A stretch of 64,000 bases of DNA. It comes from Lactobacillus sp. CBA3605. Lineage in GTDB: Bacteria > Bacillota > Bacilli > Lactobacillales > Lactobacillaceae. Every line of letters begins with the position of its first letter. The stretch's first letter is position 1. Made by a program: the position numbers and the translations under genes. Positions 42,655 to 53,033 of this stretch are shown piece by piece. The notes under the pieces were generated by a model. It worked only from the letters and a program-made list of their open reading frames with translations. It did no database searches and was not told the origin of the DNA. The stretch lies in contig NZ_CP027190.1 in assembly GCF_002970915.1 (NCBI RefSeq), forward strand, positions 1,364,001 to 1,428,000, written 5' to 3'.

Positions 42655-43521
42655 ATGAGAACAGCAATTGTGACCGATAGTGCCAGTTATTTATCAGCTG
42701 CGGATATCGAAAAGTACAATATCCACGTCGTACCAATTACCGTGATCTTCGGTAAACAAACTTATTTAGAAAACGTTGAAATGACGACCAAAGAATTCTA
42801 TGAACGGATGCGTACAGCTCCCGAACTGCCAACCACCACGCAGGTCACGTTGGGACAAATGCAACAAATGTATGACCAATTAGCTGCGGAAGGCTACGAT
42901 AATGTCATTAGTATTCATCTATCTTCAGGCATTACCAGCTTTATCACCAACCTTGAAAGTTTTCTGCCCAATGTTACCAACATCAAAGTCTATCCATTTG
43001 ATTCTTTGATTACCGCAGCTGGCGAAGCTTACATGGCGCTTTTAGCAGCCAAACTAGTGGCCGCTGGCAAGACGCCAGAACAAGTCATTGAGCAGCTTCA
43101 CCGACTCCGTGAAACAACTGAGGTTTACTTTGTCGTCGATAACCTTAGTCACCTCGTCCGGACTGGCCGGTTATCTAACGCTTCCGGCTTAGTGGGTAAC
43201 CTCTTACGGATTAAACCCGTGCTAACCTTTGAGGATGGCAAAATTGTAGCAATTGAAAAAGAACGCACAATGCGTCGTGCTTATCAGGCCATCAAAGCTA
43301 AGCTAGCCGCCGCTATTGCAGCTGCGGACTATCCTTTGCGTGTGACGATTGAAAACGGCAACAATCCTAAATTACAAGCAGAGTGGACCGCCGATTTGAT
43401 CCAAAGCTTCCCGGATTTAACTATCGACGAAAGCGAAATTGGCCCCGTAGTCGGTGTGCACGTTGGCGAAGGCGTTATGGGACTGATTTGGGCCAAAGAT
43501 TGGGAAAAATGGCCCGATTGA
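42655..43521 (+). CDS. DegV-family fatty-acid-binding protein
   Basis: This 288-residue protein matches the DegV family: IVTDSASYLSAADIEKYNIHVVPITV at the N-terminus, SSGITSFITNLESFL, and VDNLSHLVRTGRLSNASGLVGNLLRIKPVL with the conserved LxxGGR-like RTGR segment, ending GVHVGEGVMGLIW. DegV/FakB-type proteins bind fatty acids and present them to the FakA kinase for use in phospholipid synthesis. This is the family role; the ligand here is unknown. ATG at 42655 has GTAGGAG upstream. Monocistronic. Confidence 0.92.
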   Translation: MRTAIVTDSASYLSAADIEKYNIHVVPITVIFGKQTYLENVEMTTKEFYERMRTAPELPTTTQVTLGQMQQMYDQLAAEGYDNVISIHLSSGITSFITNLESFLPNVTNIKVYPFDSLITAAGEAYMALLAAKLVAAGKTPEQVIEQLHRLRETTEVYFVVDNLSHLVRTGRLSNASGLVGNLLRIKPVLTFEDGKIVAIEKERTMRRAYQAIKAKLAAAIAAADYPLRVTIENGNNPKLQAEWTADLIQSFPDLTIDESEIGPVVGVHVGEGVMGLIWAKDWEKWPD

Positions 43522-43589
43522 TTGACTCAATCTTCAATAACTAAGCACAAAAACAAACTTCAACAATGACGTCGCAGATAATCAAAAAA

Positions 43590-43616
43590 CGCCATCACCT
43601 ACTTCAGGTTGACGGC
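43590..43616 (-). terminator. terminator of the XRE gene at 43669
   Basis: Arms CGCCATCACCT and AGGTTGACGGCG pair with two mismatches; read leftwards they are followed by TTTTTTG. It may also stop the rightward DegV transcript. Confidence 0.65.
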
Positions 43617-43668
43617 GCTAAACTTAGACTATTCTGAACGACTGCAATAAACGATTAGTAAAAAGCCA

Positions 43669-44040
43669 TTATTTTTTGGCTTTTTTCTTTTTACCTTTTG
43701 GCTTACTCGTTTTGGCCGTTGGCGCTTGTTTAAGTACTAATTTACGCGCCTTTTTAAGTAACTTCTTTTGATTCGTCGCATCGAGCTGCTCCCATAATGT
43801 GACTAATTCAGGCGTCATTTGTTTTGGCCCTGATGCCACAGTAACTGTGCCCAATAACCACTCGGGCGTAACCGATAACGCTTGTGCTAACGCCGTGACT
43901 TTATCTTGTTTCGCCACGTATTTACTGCTTAACCACTGACTGATGGAAGACCGCCCAATCCCAGTCGCTTTAGCTAATTGTGCCGATGTCATTTGGGCTC
44001 GTTGCATCGCTGTTTTTAATCGTTCAGCAAATAAACTCAT
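43669..44040 (-). CDS. XRE-family regulator with lysine-rich tail
   Basis: This 123-residue protein has an N-terminal XRE domain (FAERLKTAMQRAQMTSAQLAKATGIGRSSISQWLSSKY in outline, 4-41; VTPEWLLG after it) and a strongly basic C-terminus ending KPKGKKKKAKK. The basic tail may give extra non-specific DNA affinity. ATG at 44040 has GGAGGT upstream. It stands alone between DegV and lepB. Target genes cannot be inferred. Confidence 0.88.
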   Translation of the reverse strand: MSLFAERLKTAMQRAQMTSAQLAKATGIGRSSISQWLSSKYVAKQDKVTALAQALSVTPEWLLGTVTVASGPKQMTPELVTLWEQLDATNQKKLLKKARKLVLKQAPTAKTSKPKGKKKKAKK

Positions 44041-44216
44041 TCAGAATTACCTCCGATCTTAGTTTGCTTTAGTGCTATCAATTAAATGAACTTGCCATCA
44101 GTTTAGCCTTGTTAGTACGGAAATTCAATGCAAACCAACTAATTGTTTACTTTTCTAAACTATTTCAGTTTAATTTATTTAAATTCATCTAACATAGTGC
44201 AATCCAAGCAAAAAAA

Positions 44217-44243
44217 TGAACCCAGGACAACTCCCCAGGTTCA
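44217..44243 (-). terminator. terminator of lepB
   Basis: Read leftwards, TGAACC and GGTTCA close a stem that is followed by TTTTTTT. It lies ten bases after the lepB stop. Confidence 0.75.
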
Positions 44244-44252
44244 CCGTTTACT

Positions 44253-44840
44253 TTAATAACCAATGGCATTAACATTATGTCGTTTCGTCGTACTGGTATC
44301 CCAAATTGGCACTTTAACCACGCCCAAGACTTTATTCGCCGGGACAAAGCCCCAATATCGACTATCATTTGAGACCGAACGATGATCCCCCAGAACAAAA
44401 TACGAATTTTTAGGAACTTTGGTTGCGGGAATGGCCCAACTATTCTTATTCGAGATTGAAGCCAAACTCCAATTTCCCGTACCTTGCGTCCGTTCAAACT
44501 GACTAATAAAACCTTGTTTAATGGCATGACCGTTAACATAGACTTTACCATCCCTAGAACTAACGGTATCCCCTGGCATCCCAATCACGCGTTTCACATA
44601 CTTAACTGTCTTAGATGATGCATCCGGATCAACCTTATAAGCATTAAAGACTATCACACTCAGGTGCTGAATCTTGGCGGTCTTCACAACCGCCACCCGC
44701 TCATTATTCTCGAGATTAGGTTCCATTGACGGCCCATCGACCCGCACCATCGTGAATACAAAATGGCGAATGACCGTTGCAATCAATAATCCCACTACAA
44801 TCGGTAATATCCAGCTCATGATATTTTTGAAAGTTTTCAT
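44253..44840 (-). CDS. lepB: type I signal peptidase
   Basis: This 195-residue protein has one N-terminal membrane segment (ILPIVVGLLIATVIRHFVF) and the signal peptidase boxes: Ser38 in VDGPSMEPNL (nucleophile), Lys83 in YVKRVIGMPGD (general base) and GDHRSVSNDSRYWGFV. It cleaves signal peptides of exported proteins on the outer face of the membrane. I choose ATG 44840 (MKTFKN) with GGGAG eight bases upstream; a GTG at 44846 is also in frame. It could process the WxL and DUF916 proteins at the right end of the window. Confidence 0.95.
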   Translation of the reverse strand: MKTFKNIMSWILPIVVGLLIATVIRHFVFTMVRVDGPSMEPNLENNERVAVVKTAKIQHLSVIVFNAYKVDPDASSKTVKYVKRVIGMPGDTVSSRDGKVYVNGHAIKQGFISQFERTQGTGNWSLASISNKNSWAIPATKVPKNSYFVLGDHRSVSNDSRYWGFVPANKVLGVVKVPIWDTSTTKRHNVNAIGY

Positions 44841-45011
44841 CAACACTGCTCCCTTATCCCCGCCTTAAATACTTTTAATAAGTATAATCCAATTAAGTAA
44901 ACTTGTCCGTTAATCTCTAATGCTTTTTACAAATTATAAAGAACCCCATGCCCCTAACCTTGAGTGGCGATAACGCTCTCAGCCTCAATCTGCTAAGTTT
45001 GCATCAAAAAA

Positions 45012-45034
45012 GAGCTTGGATTTTCTCCAAGCTC
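45012..45034 (-). terminator. terminator of mnmG
   Basis: Perfect arms GAGCTTGGA and TCCAAGCTC around a 5-base loop, followed leftwards by TTTTTT. Confidence 0.9.
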
Positions 45035-45062
45035 AAGTTCGTTATTTCATTGTTAAAATCAA

Positions 45063-46976
45063 TTAGTTCGCAACTTTGGCAATCCGACCTTGTTGAATAT
45101 AAACACTCAAAATCGCAATATCAGCGGGCGTAACGCCACTGATTCGTGAAGCCTGTGCAATCGTCGTTGGTTGAATCTTCTTTAATTTTTGATGGGCTTC
45201 TGTGGCTAATCCATCAATTGCATCATAATCAATCCGGTCTGGAATCTTTTTAGCTTCTAGTTTTTTCAAGCGATCAACCTGTTCCTCAGCCTTCTTAATG
45301 TAACCCGCATATTTGATTTGAATCTCAACTTGTTCAATAATATGCCGTTCTAAAGGTGTTTCAGGTGCTGGTATAAAGGTCATCAAATCAGCATAACTCA
45401 CTTCTGGTCGTTTCAAGAAATCAGCCGCTAATACGCCATCTTTTAATTCACCTGAATGATGCTCCTGTAAAAATTGATTGACGGCAGCATTCGGTTTAAT
45501 TCTAATCTTGCCTAAACGGTCAAGTTCATTTTCAATTGCGGTTCTTTTAGCTTCAAAAGCAGCATAACGGTCATCACTAATGAGCCCAAGTTCCCGGCCC
45601 TTATCTGTTAACCGTAAATCGGCATTATCATGCCGTAAGATTAACCGGTATTCCGCCCGACTCGTCAATAAGCGATAAGGTTCATTCGTTCCCTTAGTCA
45701 CCAAGTCATCAATCATGACCCCAATATATGCATCACTGCGCTTCAAGGTCAATTGACCCCGGTCTAAAGCCCGTAACCCAGCATTAATCCCGGCAATCAG
45801 CCCTTGACCAGCAGCTTCTTCATAGCCGGAAGTCCCATTGGTTTGACCAGCCGTATAAAGATTCTTAACCCGTTTCGTTTCTAGCGTGGCCTTTAATTGA
45901 TAGGGCGCTACCACATCATATTCAATAGCATAACCGGGCCGCATCATCTCAGCCGTTTCGAGACCTTTAATTGAATGCAAAATCCGTTGTTGCACTTCTT
46001 CTGGCATTGATGTTGAAAGGCCTTGAACGTACCATTCATCCGTGTTGCGTCCTTCTGGTTCTAAGAACAACTGATGCCGTTTCTTATCAGCAAACCGCAC
46101 AATCTTATCTTCAATTGATGGGCAATACCGTGGCCCAACCCCTTCAATCACCCCGGTAAACATCGGAGCACGGTCAAGATTTTCTCGGATAATCCGATGG
46201 GTCGTTTCGTTCGTATAAGTTAACCAACATGAGAGCTGATGCTTTAAGTCAATGTAATCTTCATCTTTAGTTTCAAAACTAAAATGATGCGGATCCTTAT
46301 CCCCAGGCTGTTCTTCAGTCACACTATAATCAATGGTCGTCCCATCAACCCGTGGTGGGGTTCCTGTCTTGAACCGTTCAAGGTCAAAACCAAGCCGTTC
46401 CAAATCTTCTGATAACTTCATCGCGGGTTGCGAATTATTCGGACCCGATGAGTACATCAATTCGCCAATAATAATCTTGCCACGAGCTGCTGTCCCAGTG
46501 GTCAACACCACACTCTTAGCCCGATAGCGCGCACCAGTATTGGTAATAACGCCTTCGCAGACACCATCTTCAACGATTAAGCCATCAACAATACCTTGGC
46601 GTAACGTCAAGTTGGGTTCCTGTTCAATGGTATGCTTCATTTCAGAATGATAAGCATGCTTATCTGCTTGGGCCCGCAAAGCCCGGACAGCTGGACCTTT
46701 ACCCGTATTTAGCATCCGCATTTGAACGTACGTCTTATCGATGTTATGACCCATTTCGCCACCAAGCGCATCAATTTCACGCACGACAATTCCTTTGGCC
46801 GGACCACCAACTGACGGATTACAAGGCATGAAAGCTACCATATCCAAGTTAATCGTCATTAAAAGGGTGCGATTACCCATCCGGGCAGCCGCTAACGCCG
46901 CTTCAGCGCCCGCATGGCCGGCCCCAACGACAATGACATCATAGTCGCGGCCAGTATATTCCTTTACTTCTGTCAT
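45063..46976 (-). CDS. mnmG: tRNA uridine-5-carboxymethylaminomethyl modification enzyme MnmG
   Basis: This 637-residue FAD protein starts [23 protein letters not shown] (dinucleotide fold, 13-35) and contains [30 protein letters not shown], and [26 protein letters not shown]. The C-terminal region [16 protein letters not shown] is typical. With MnmE it forms the complex that installs the cmnm5 group on U34 of certain tRNAs. The gene follows mnmE by 24 bases on the same strand. Length agrees with the family. Confidence 0.98.
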   Translation of the reverse strand: MTEVKEYTGRDYDVIVVGAGHAGAEAALAAARMGNRTLLMTINLDMVAFMPCNPSVGGPAKGIVVREIDALGGEMGHNIDKTYVQMRMLNTGKGPAVRALRAQADKHAYHSEMKHTIEQEPNLTLRQGIVDGLIVEDGVCEGVITNTGARYRAKSVVLTTGTAARGKIIIGELMYSSGPNNSQPAMKLSEDLERLGFDLERFKTGTPPRVDGTTIDYSVTEEQPGDKDPHHFSFETKDEDYIDLKHQLSCWLTYTNETTHRIIRENLDRAPMFTGVIEGVGPRYCPSIEDKIVRFADKKRHQLFLEPEGRNTDEWYVQGLSTSMPEEVQQRILHSIKGLETAEMMRPGYAIEYDVVAPYQLKATLETKRVKNLYTAGQTNGTSGYEEAAGQGLIAGINAGLRALDRGQLTLKRSDAYIGVMIDDLVTKGTNEPYRLLTSRAEYRLILRHDNADLRLTDKGRELGLISDDRYAAFEAKRTAIENELDRLGKIRIKPNAAVNQFLQEHHSGELKDGVLAADFLKRPEVSYADLMTFIPAPETPLERHIIEQVEIQIKYAGYIKKAEEQVDRLKKLEAKKIPDRIDYDAIDGLATEAHQKLKKIQPTTIAQASRISGVTPADIAILSVYIQQGRIAKVAN

Positions 46977-47000
46977 GATTATTCTTTTCCTCCGTACCGG

Positions 47001-48392
47001 CTACTTGCCTAAGCAGAACTGGCTAAATAATTGATCTAATAATTCATTTTCATAACTATCCCCGGTAATTTGACCGAGAAATTCCCAACAACGAGTCATG
47101 TCAATTTGAACTAGGTCCACCGGCATCCCTGTGGCAATCCCAGTCTGAACGTCTTGCAAGGCTTGCTTGGCTTGATTTAACAAGCCAATATGCCGAGCAT
47201 TGGTAACCATGACCGTATTTTGACTACTTTCGATGCCTTCATGGAAGAACATCTTCGCAATTCGTTGCTCCAGCTCATCGACGCCTGCTTGTTGTAACAC
47301 AGACATGTTTAGCACGTCGCTGGCATCAACCACTTTTAATAAGGCCGTTTGGTCCAATTTCGCTGGCAAATCAGTCTTATTCAAGATAACGATGCGTTTA
47401 GAAGCCGCCGTATCACGTAATAACTGTTCATCTTCGGGTGTCAATGGTTGGCTATTGTCGAGAACTAATAAGACCAAGTCAGCGGCCCCAATCGCTTTAC
47501 GACTGCGTTCAACACCGATTTTTTCGACTTTGTCATCCGTATCACGAATCCCAGCCGTGTCGACTAACTTCAACGGCACACCGCGCACATTGACATATTC
47601 TTCAATCACATCACGCGTTGTCCCAGCGACATCCGTGACAATCGCTTTATCTTCGTGCAGTAAGTGGTTCAATAAACTCGACTTACCCACATTCGGCCGG
47701 CCGATAATCGCCGTTGCCAGGCCTTCACGCAAGACTTTACCTTGCTTCGCCGTGGCGAGTAACTGACCAATACTTTGGCCGACTTCGGTTGCTTTTTCTT
47801 TTAGCATCTTAGTCGTCATTGCTTCAACGGCATCATATTCGGGATAGTCAATATTCACTTCGACTTGCGCTAACACGTCTAAGATATCTTGACGTAAGTG
47901 ACGAATCAAGGTAGAAAGATCTCCATCAAGCTGATTTAAGGCCACCTTCATGGATTTATCAGTCTTAGCCCGAATCAAATCCATCACGGCTTCGGCCTGT
48001 GACAAGTCCAGCCGGCCATTAAGAAAGGCCCGTTTGGTAAATTCACCAGGTTCAGCCATCCGCGCACCATGACTCAAAATCAATTGTAAAATTTCATTAG
48101 TCGCGACCAAACCACCGTGACAGTTAATTTCAATGACATCTTCACGCGTATACGTCTTGGGAGCCCGCATCACGGAAGCCATGACTTCATCAATTTCTTG
48201 ATGGGTTTCTGGGTCAATAATATGCCCATAGTTAATCGTGTGAGTGTGGACCTGACTAAGATCCTTGCCCTTGAAAATCTGTGCAATGACGTCTAAGGTC
48301 TGATCACCGCTCACGCGAATAATCGAAATCCCCCCTTCACCAGGTGGCGTTGAAATTGCTGCGATTGTATCAAATTCTGTGGTTACTGCCAT
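47001..48392 (-). CDS. mnmE: tRNA modification GTPase MnmE
   Basis: This 463-residue GTPase has the N-terminal tetrahydrofolate domain ([22 protein letters not shown]), the G domain with [14 protein letters not shown] (P-loop), [24 protein letters not shown] and NKTD, and the C-terminal FCLGK motif with the essential Cys. It works with MnmG in U34 tRNA modification. ATG at 48392 has a CTGAAGG-type site. mnmE and mnmG form one operon, separated from jag by a terminator. Confidence 0.98.
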   Translation of the reverse strand: MAVTTEFDTIAAISTPPGEGGISIIRVSGDQTLDVIAQIFKGKDLSQVHTHTINYGHIIDPETHQEIDEVMASVMRAPKTYTREDVIEINCHGGLVATNEILQLILSHGARMAEPGEFTKRAFLNGRLDLSQAEAVMDLIRAKTDKSMKVALNQLDGDLSTLIRHLRQDILDVLAQVEVNIDYPEYDAVEAMTTKMLKEKATEVGQSIGQLLATAKQGKVLREGLATAIIGRPNVGKSSLLNHLLHEDKAIVTDVAGTTRDVIEEYVNVRGVPLKLVDTAGIRDTDDKVEKIGVERSRKAIGAADLVLLVLDNSQPLTPEDEQLLRDTAASKRIVILNKTDLPAKLDQTALLKVVDASDVLNMSVLQQAGVDELEQRIAKMFFHEGIESSQNTVMVTNARHIGLLNQAKQALQDVQTGIATGMPVDLVQIDMTRCWEFLGQITGDSYENELLDQLFSQFCLGK

Positions 48393-48497
48393 ACCTTCAG
48401 GTCCTTTCTAAACGTGTCTGGAACGCTTTACCGTCTCAAATACCATACCAAATTTCACTTACAATTAGTTAACAATATGTCCTAAAATGCAGAAAAA

Positions 48498-48540
48498 AAG
48501 TGCCTAGTCCACGCCACCTTAAAGCGTGGATAAAGCACTT
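48498..48540 (-). terminator. terminator after jag
   Basis: Arms AAGTGC / GCACTT and TCCACGC / GCGTGGA form a two-part stem, followed leftwards by TTTTTTT. It ends the rpmH-rnpA-yidC-jag transcript. Confidence 0.85.
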
Positions 48541-48634
48541 TGACTACTTTATCTAAAAGATAAGAATGATTAATACCTATACTATAATAGCTCATTTGCG
48601 GTTTGTCAAACGCCTGTTTGCATCCGCAACAGTC

Positions 48635-49477
48635 CTACTTCCGAATCGCCACAACCACGGCCCGGTGCGGATCACGGCCCGCTGAAAAAGTGGTGACGTG
48701 ATGGTTATCAGCTAATTCCGCATGAATGAGTTTCCGTTCAAAGGATGGCATCGGATCTAGGAAAACTTGTTTGCCCGTCGCAATAACTTCACGCGCCGTA
48801 TTCTCAGCTAATCGCTGTAAAGTCTCTGCACGCCGTTCACGATAATCGTCAACATCTAGGCTCACATTAACATGGGAGGCCCCGTGATGATTCATGTAGA
48901 CTTGTGCTAAATCTTGTAATGCATTAATTGTACGCCCATGTTTCCCTATCAATAAACCTTGCTTCACCGTATCAAAGTTCAAGAGAGCATAGCGATTGCC
49001 AAAATCAACATCTAAGTCCGCCGTAATCCCTAACTGCTTCACAATCTTTAATAAGTAGGCACTTAAATCACGGACCGCTTGCTCATTGGCTGCTTGCCGG
49101 GCCGCAATTTGGGCCGGTGTTTTTTCCGGCGTTACTGATTTTGCCGGTGTCGGTTGCGGTTGCGTGACCGCTGGCTTTGGTGTCGGTGTTTTAGCTTTAG
49201 TCACCTTTGGTGCTACTTTCACCACACGCTTGGCTACTGGCTTCACTGGCGCTTTAGCTTGGACTGGCTTTTTCGCTGGTGTTGTAGTGACCTTAGGCTT
49301 AGGCGCTGCTTGGGGCTTCACGGTTAACCGGACTTGCGCCGCTTGCTTGCCAATGCCTAAAAAGCCCTTCTTAGGCGCTGTTACAAGCTCAATGGTGACT
49401 TGATCACGCGTCCGTGCCAATTGTTTTAAACCAGCTGCAACCGCGTCCTCGACGGTATTACCTTCAAATACTGTCAT
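48635..49477 (-). CDS. jag: RNA-binding protein KhpB/Jag
   Basis: This 280-residue protein has a Jag-N domain (MTVFEGNTVEDAVAAGLKQL ... KKGFLGIGKQAAQV, 1-50), a low-complexity linker rich in Pro, Ala, Lys, Thr and Val (about 52-125), a KH domain (LLIGKHGRTINALQDLAQVYMN, about 175-196) and an R3H domain ending HRAVVVAIRK. KhpB binds RNA with KhpA and affects cell elongation and division in Gram-positive bacteria. It lies downstream of yidC, the usual order. ATG at 49477 has GAGGAGG upstream. The linker length is the most variable part of the family. Confidence 0.95.
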   Translation of the reverse strand: MTVFEGNTVEDAVAAGLKQLARTRDQVTIELVTAPKKGFLGIGKQAAQVRLTVKPQAAPKPKVTTTPAKKPVQAKAPVKPVAKRVVKVAPKVTKAKTPTPKPAVTQPQPTPAKSVTPEKTPAQIAARQAANEQAVRDLSAYLLKIVKQLGITADLDVDFGNRYALLNFDTVKQGLLIGKHGRTINALQDLAQVYMNHHGASHVNVSLDVDDYRERRAETLQRLAENTAREVIATGKQVFLDPMPSFERKLIHAELADNHHVTTFSAGRDPHRAVVVAIRK

Positions 49478-49640
49478 ACGATTTCCTCCTCGATAAAAAT
49501 ACCTGCATTCATTATAGCATTCTCATCTCCCACTCGTGTTGCTTCCGGTCAATTGACCAAGTTGCCATCACATTTATCATTTTGACTGCTTGGTAAAAAT
49601 GCATATCACGACCACTACTATTAAAAAATCCCACAAAAAA

Positions 49641-49661
49641 AGACCCACCAATCGGCAGGTC
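49641..49661 (-). terminator. possible terminator between yidC and jag
   Basis: Read leftwards, GACCTGCC and GGTGGGTC pair with two G-T wobbles and are followed by CTTTTTTT. It may reduce read-through into jag. Confidence 0.6.
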
Positions 49662-49671
49662 CAACTTACAT

Positions 49672-50505
49672 TTAACGTTTATGATTCCGAATTGCGCGTT
49701 TTCTAGCTTTTTCAAGCGCTTGCGTCCGCTCACGTTCTTTTTGCTTCTTCGCCGCCCGTTCGCGATTAATCTTGAAGGGGTTTTGAAGTAGTAAAGTTTG
49801 ACCAACTTGGAACGCATTAGAAATCACCCAGTATAATGACAACGCTGATGGCACATTGATAGCTGTAATTAAGATTACTAACGGCATCAAGTATGTCATA
49901 GACGTGGTCATACCATTTTGTTCTGGTTGTGACTTCATCGACAACCATGAACTAGCGAACGTAAAGAGCGCCGCTAAGATTGGTAAGATATAATACGGGT
50001 CTTTGCTCCCAAGTTGTAACCATAAGAACGTCCCGCTCTTCAAGACTTGTGTCCGCCAAATGGCTTGATACAAGGCAATCAGAACCGGCATTTGCACTAG
50101 TAACGGCAACATGCTGGCCATCGGATGAACCCCATACTTTGAATAGAGCTTCTTCATCTCGGCTTGGAGCTTTTGCTGCGTTTCCATATCGCGTGATGAG
50201 TATTGCTTTTGCAGCGCCTTCATCTGCGGTTGGATCTCTTGCATTGCAACCATGCTTCGAGTTTGGAAGACCATCAATGGTAGGATCACAATCCGAATAA
50301 TAATGGTAAAGGCAATAATCCCTAAACCATAACTATGACCGAACAACTGTGATAGCCAAATAATCGCCCGTGAGAAGTTCAAGATGATCCAGCCATCCCA
50401 AAACCCAGTGCTCTTATCCGTAATCGGCGTATTGCTACACCCCGATAAAACCAGCACTAGTGCCAGTACGGCCAACATCGCCAGTATTTTTCTGTACTTT
50501 TTCAA
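49672..50505 (-). CDS. yidC: membrane protein insertase YidC (lipoprotein form)
   Basis: This 277-residue protein has a lipoprotein signal (AMLAVLALVLVLSGC, lipobox LSGC at about 20-23) and five hydrophobic segments including GLGIIAFTIIIRIVILPLMVFQTRSM, QMPVLIALYQAIW and ALSLYWVISNAFQVGQ. The C-terminal tail is strongly basic (RERAAKKQKERERTQALEKARKRAIRNHKR region), as in Gram-positive YidC proteins that contact the ribosome. It inserts membrane proteins with or without SecYEG. The start is a TTG at 50505 with GAGGA upstream. It follows rnpA by 15 bases. Confidence 0.96.
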   Translation of the reverse strand: MKKYRKILAMLAVLALVLVLSGCSNTPITDKSTGFWDGWIILNFSRAIIWLSQLFGHSYGLGIIAFTIIIRIVILPLMVFQTRSMVAMQEIQPQMKALQKQYSSRDMETQQKLQAEMKKLYSKYGVHPMASMLPLLVQMPVLIALYQAIWRTQVLKSGTFLWLQLGSKDPYYILPILAALFTFASSWLSMKSQPEQNGMTTSMTYLMPLVILITAINVPSALSLYWVISNAFQVGQTLLLQNPFKINRERAAKKQKERERTQALEKARKRAIRNHKR

Positions 50506-50520
50506 ACGAATGTCCTCACT

Positions 50521-50865
50521 TTAATCATTGTCCAGCAGGTGCGCTAGCTTTAGCGCATGGCTTAGATAAGCTTTGGTTTCGGCTTGCGACTTGCCGGCAA
50601 CGGCTGGTCGGGCAATGACGAGGAAGTCCGCATCTTGTTTAAGTTGCGGCTTTAACTCGGTAATTGATTGCCGAATCCGGCGTTTCACCCAATTACGAGC
50701 AACGGCGTTTCCAATCTTTTTACCGACTGAAATACCGACCCGAAAATGTGGCTGCTCCGGTTTCTCCAAAACGTAAATGACAAATTGACGATTGGCATAC
50801 GAGTTGCGGGTCTCAAAAACTTGCTGAAACTCAGTTTCTTTTTTTACCCGATATGATTTTCGCAT
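50521..50865 (-). CDS. rnpA: ribonuclease P protein component
   Basis: This 114-residue basic protein has the RnpA pattern: [31 protein letters not shown] and [26 protein letters not shown], the conserved RNR motif region. It binds the RNase P RNA and helps mature tRNA 5' ends. ATG at 50865 has GGAG upstream. It lies between rpmH and yidC as in most Firmicutes. Confidence 0.97.
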   Translation of the reverse strand: MRKSYRVKKETEFQQVFETRNSYANRQFVIYVLEKPEQPHFRVGISVGKKIGNAVARNWVKRRIRQSITELKPQLKQDADFLVIARPAVAGKSQAETKAYLSHALKLAHLLDND

Positions 50866-50916
50866 AATCCATCTCCATGTGTGCGCTCAAGCTCACCTGA
50901 GCGAATTGCTACACAA

Positions 50917-50957
50917 CTTTACAGTCCTGAACCTAAACGCGGTTCAGGACTGTAAAG
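50917..50957 (-). promoter_or_regulatory. 17-bp perfect hairpin in the rpmH-rnpA intergenic region
   Basis: Arms CTTTACAGTCCTGAACC and GGTTCAGGACTGTAAAG are perfect over 17 bases with a 7-base loop. No T tract follows leftwards (GTTGTG), so it is more likely an RNA-processing or stability element than a simple terminator. Confidence 0.6.
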
Positions 50958-50962
50958 AAAAA

Positions 50963-50981
50963 GCCACTGATTATCAGTGGC
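50963..50981 (-). terminator. terminator-like hairpin directly after rpmH
   Basis: GCCACTGAT-T-ATCAGTGGC forms a perfect 9-base stem next to the rpmH stop codon and is followed leftwards by TTTTTC. It should cause partial termination, so rpmH is made in excess over rnpA. Confidence 0.7.
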
Positions 50982-51116
50982 CTATGCAGACAATACTTTT
51001 CTGCCTCGTTGACGTCGACGAGCTAACACTTTACGACCACTGCTAGTGCTCATGCGTTTGCGGAAACCGTGCACGCGTTGACGATGACGTTTCTTTGGTT
51101 GGTAAGTTCTTTTCAT
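50982..51116 (-). CDS. rpmH: 50S ribosomal protein L34
   Basis: This short gene encodes 44 residues: [18 protein letters not shown], then [22 protein letters not shown] and VLSA. It is the standard L34 sequence and length. The start ATG at 51114-51116 has AAGGAGG about 7 bases upstream (51122-51128). It is the first gene leftwards of oriC, as in most Bacilli. Confidence 0.97.
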   Translation of the reverse strand: MKRTYQPKKRHRQRVHGFRKRMSTSSGRKVLARRRQRGRKVLSA

Positions 51117-51207
51117 TACAAATCCTCCTTCAATCTAATGACATGAATCAAGTCGATTAAGTCGTTATTTTCAAAACGCAGTCTATATCTAAATGCATTT
51201 CCTGAAT

Positions 51208-51236
51208 ACTATAGCATAAATAACCTTATTTGAAAA
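51208..51236 (-). promoter_or_regulatory. promoter of rpmH
   Basis: On the minus strand TTTTCA (51231-51236), a 17-base spacer and TATAGT (51208-51213), about 90 bases before rpmH. Confidence 0.5.
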
Positions 51237-51425
51237 CCACTATCTTGTTTTTATCCTTTTACGACCGGCTTGCCAGTCACAATGCACGCCTTGATTTTAT
51301 CCTTTTTAGCACCTTAGCGATGATCTCAAGTTTGGTGCAAAACACTTGTGGATGAACCAGCTGCCATTTTTCTTGTCCCCAGTTTATGCACCGACTTGTC
51401 GACAAATTCACGGGGTGTGCATTAG

Positions 51426-51613
51426 TTTTCCACAGGGTTATTTTTTTGTGTGTATAACTTCTATAAACGCTGTTATAATACACTCAATTCCAAACACGTC
51501 ACTGTGGACAACTACCGATTTTTAAATTATTCGTCGCTTTTTTGACAGCTTGTGCATAACTTTAAAAACAGGGTGTGATTTATTTTAACAACTCACGCAC
51601 CCCCTGTGGAAAA
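51426..51613. other. oriC, part upstream of dnaA (DnaA-box cluster)
   Basis: DnaA boxes (consensus TTATNCACA) are seen at 51426-51434 (TTTTCCACA), 51449-51457 (TGTGTATAA), 51503-51511 (TGTGGACAA), 51551-51559 (TGTGCATAA) and 51605-51613 (TGTGGAAAA). The last overlaps the dnaA promoter region, with TAAAAT at 51630-51635 as a likely -10, so DnaA probably represses its own gene. The rest of the rpmH-dnaA gap (51117-51668) has no gene. Confidence 0.88.
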
Positions 51614-51668
51614 CTCACGATGTTCATGCTAAAATAGAATTACGTTTTTTAAGAAAAGGGGTATCCAC

Positions 51669-53033
51669 GTGCTGGAACGTAATGACTTATGGAATATCAT
51701 TAAGTTCTCCATGAAAAGTGATCTTTCATCGATTACCTTTCAAACGTTTGTCGAACCGGCGAAACCACTCCAGCTCAATAATTCGCAAATGACGATTGAA
51801 GTCCCCACAAAACTTCATCGTGATTATTGGGAAAATAACTTGGCGGCTAAATTTTCAGATTATGCTTTCCAAGCGACTAATGAGCAGATTACGCCGGTGA
51901 TGATAACCGAGGAAGAACGTCAGCAGCTTACGAAAAAATCGCAAGCTGCTACTACCGGTAACGTTGCTAGTGACGCACCTGTCGCCGCAACTACCCCCAC
52001 ATTTATGCGGGAAACGAAACTCAACCCGAAATATACATTTGACAGCTTCGTCATTGGTAAGGGGAACCAAATGGCTCATGCCGCAGCCTTGGTGGTCTCT
52101 GAAGAACCTGGTAATATGTATAATCCGTTGTTTTTCTATGGGGGTGTTGGGTTAGGCAAAACCCATTTAATGCACGCTATCGGTAACAAATTACTCGAGT
52201 CAAATCCTAATAGCAAGGTTAAGTATGTCACGAGTGAGGCGTTTACCAACAACTTGATTAATTCCATTCAAACTGGAACACAAGAATCATTTCGCGAAGA
52301 ATATCGGAGTGTTGATTTACTACTTGTTGATGATATTCAATTCTTCGCTAATAAAGAAGCCACACAAGAAGAGTTCTTCCATACATTTAATGCATTATAT
52401 GAAGATGATAAACAAATTGTGTTAACTTCCGATCGCTTGCCTAACGAGATTCCTAAATTACAAGATCGCTTAGTTTCCCGGTTCAAATGGGGCTTGTCCG
52501 TTGATATCACCCCACCTGACCTCGAAACACGAATTGCCATTTTACGGAATAAAGCCGATTTAGAGGGCATCAATATTCCGGACGATACGCTCAGTTATAT
52601 TGCCGGGCAGATTGACTCTAATGTCCGTGAACTCGAGGGCGCTTTGGCTCGTGTTCAGGCTTATTCGCAACTAAACCAGTCACCAATTACCACCAGTCTA
52701 GTCGCCGACGCCCTCAAAAGTCTCAACCTTAGTAGTAAACTATCCGAGGTTTCAATTCCCATTATTCAGGAAAAAGTGGCTAAATATTATCACGTCACAA
52801 TGACGGAGCTAAAAGGTAAGAAGCGGAACAAACAAATTGTGACGCCGCGCCAAATAGCAATGTATTTATCCCGTGAATTAACGGATAGTTCCCTACCCCG
52901 GATTGGCAACGAGTTCGGTGGCAAAGATCATACCACGGTCATTCATGCTTATGATAAAATTGCGGCCGCCTTAAAAACTGATCCTGATTTACAGCAAGCC
53001 ATCGGCGATCTCAAAAGTCAGCTAAATGGCTAG
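51669..53033 (+). CDS. dnaA: chromosomal replication initiator DnaA
   Basis: This 454-residue protein has domain I ([28 protein letters not shown]), a short linker, the AAA+ domain with [16 protein letters not shown] (Walker A), [10 protein letters not shown] (Walker B) and [11 protein letters not shown] (sensor II), and the DNA-binding domain with [15 protein letters not shown]. It binds DnaA boxes on both sides of its own gene and opens the origin. The start is a GTG at 51669 with AAAAGGGG upstream. Confidence 0.98.
   Translation: MLERNDLWNIIKFSMKSDLSSITFQTFVEPAKPLQLNNSQMTIEVPTKLHRDYWENNLAAKFSDYAFQATNEQITPVMITEEERQQLTKKSQAATTGNVASDAPVAATTPTFMRETKLNPKYTFDSFVIGKGNQMAHAAALVVSEEPGNMYNPLFFYGGVGLGKTHLMHAIGNKLLESNPNSKVKYVTSEAFTNNLINSIQTGTQESFREEYRSVDLLLVDDIQFFANKEATQEEFFHTFNALYEDDKQIVLTSDRLPNEIPKLQDRLVSRFKWGLSVDITPPDLETRIAILRNKADLEGINIPDDTLSYIAGQIDSNVRELEGALARVQAYSQLNQSPITTSLVADALKSLNLSSKLSEVSIPIIQEKVAKYYHVTMTELKGKKRNKQIVTPRQIAMYLSRELTDSSLPRIGNEFGGKDHTTVIHAYDKIAAALKTDPDLQQAIGDLKSQLNG

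Noticed and set aside
44189..44584. 131-codon minus-strand frame overlapping lepB
   Set aside because: It is in another frame of the signal peptidase gene, whose catalytic motifs fix the correct frame.
49086..49403. 105-codon plus-strand Gly/Ala/Thr-rich frame
   Set aside because: It is the antisense shadow of the repetitive Pro/Ala/Lys linker in jag.
51277..51483. 68-codon minus-strand frame in the rpmH-dnaA gap
   Set aside because: It covers DnaA boxes of oriC, has no ribosome site and shows no conserved pattern.
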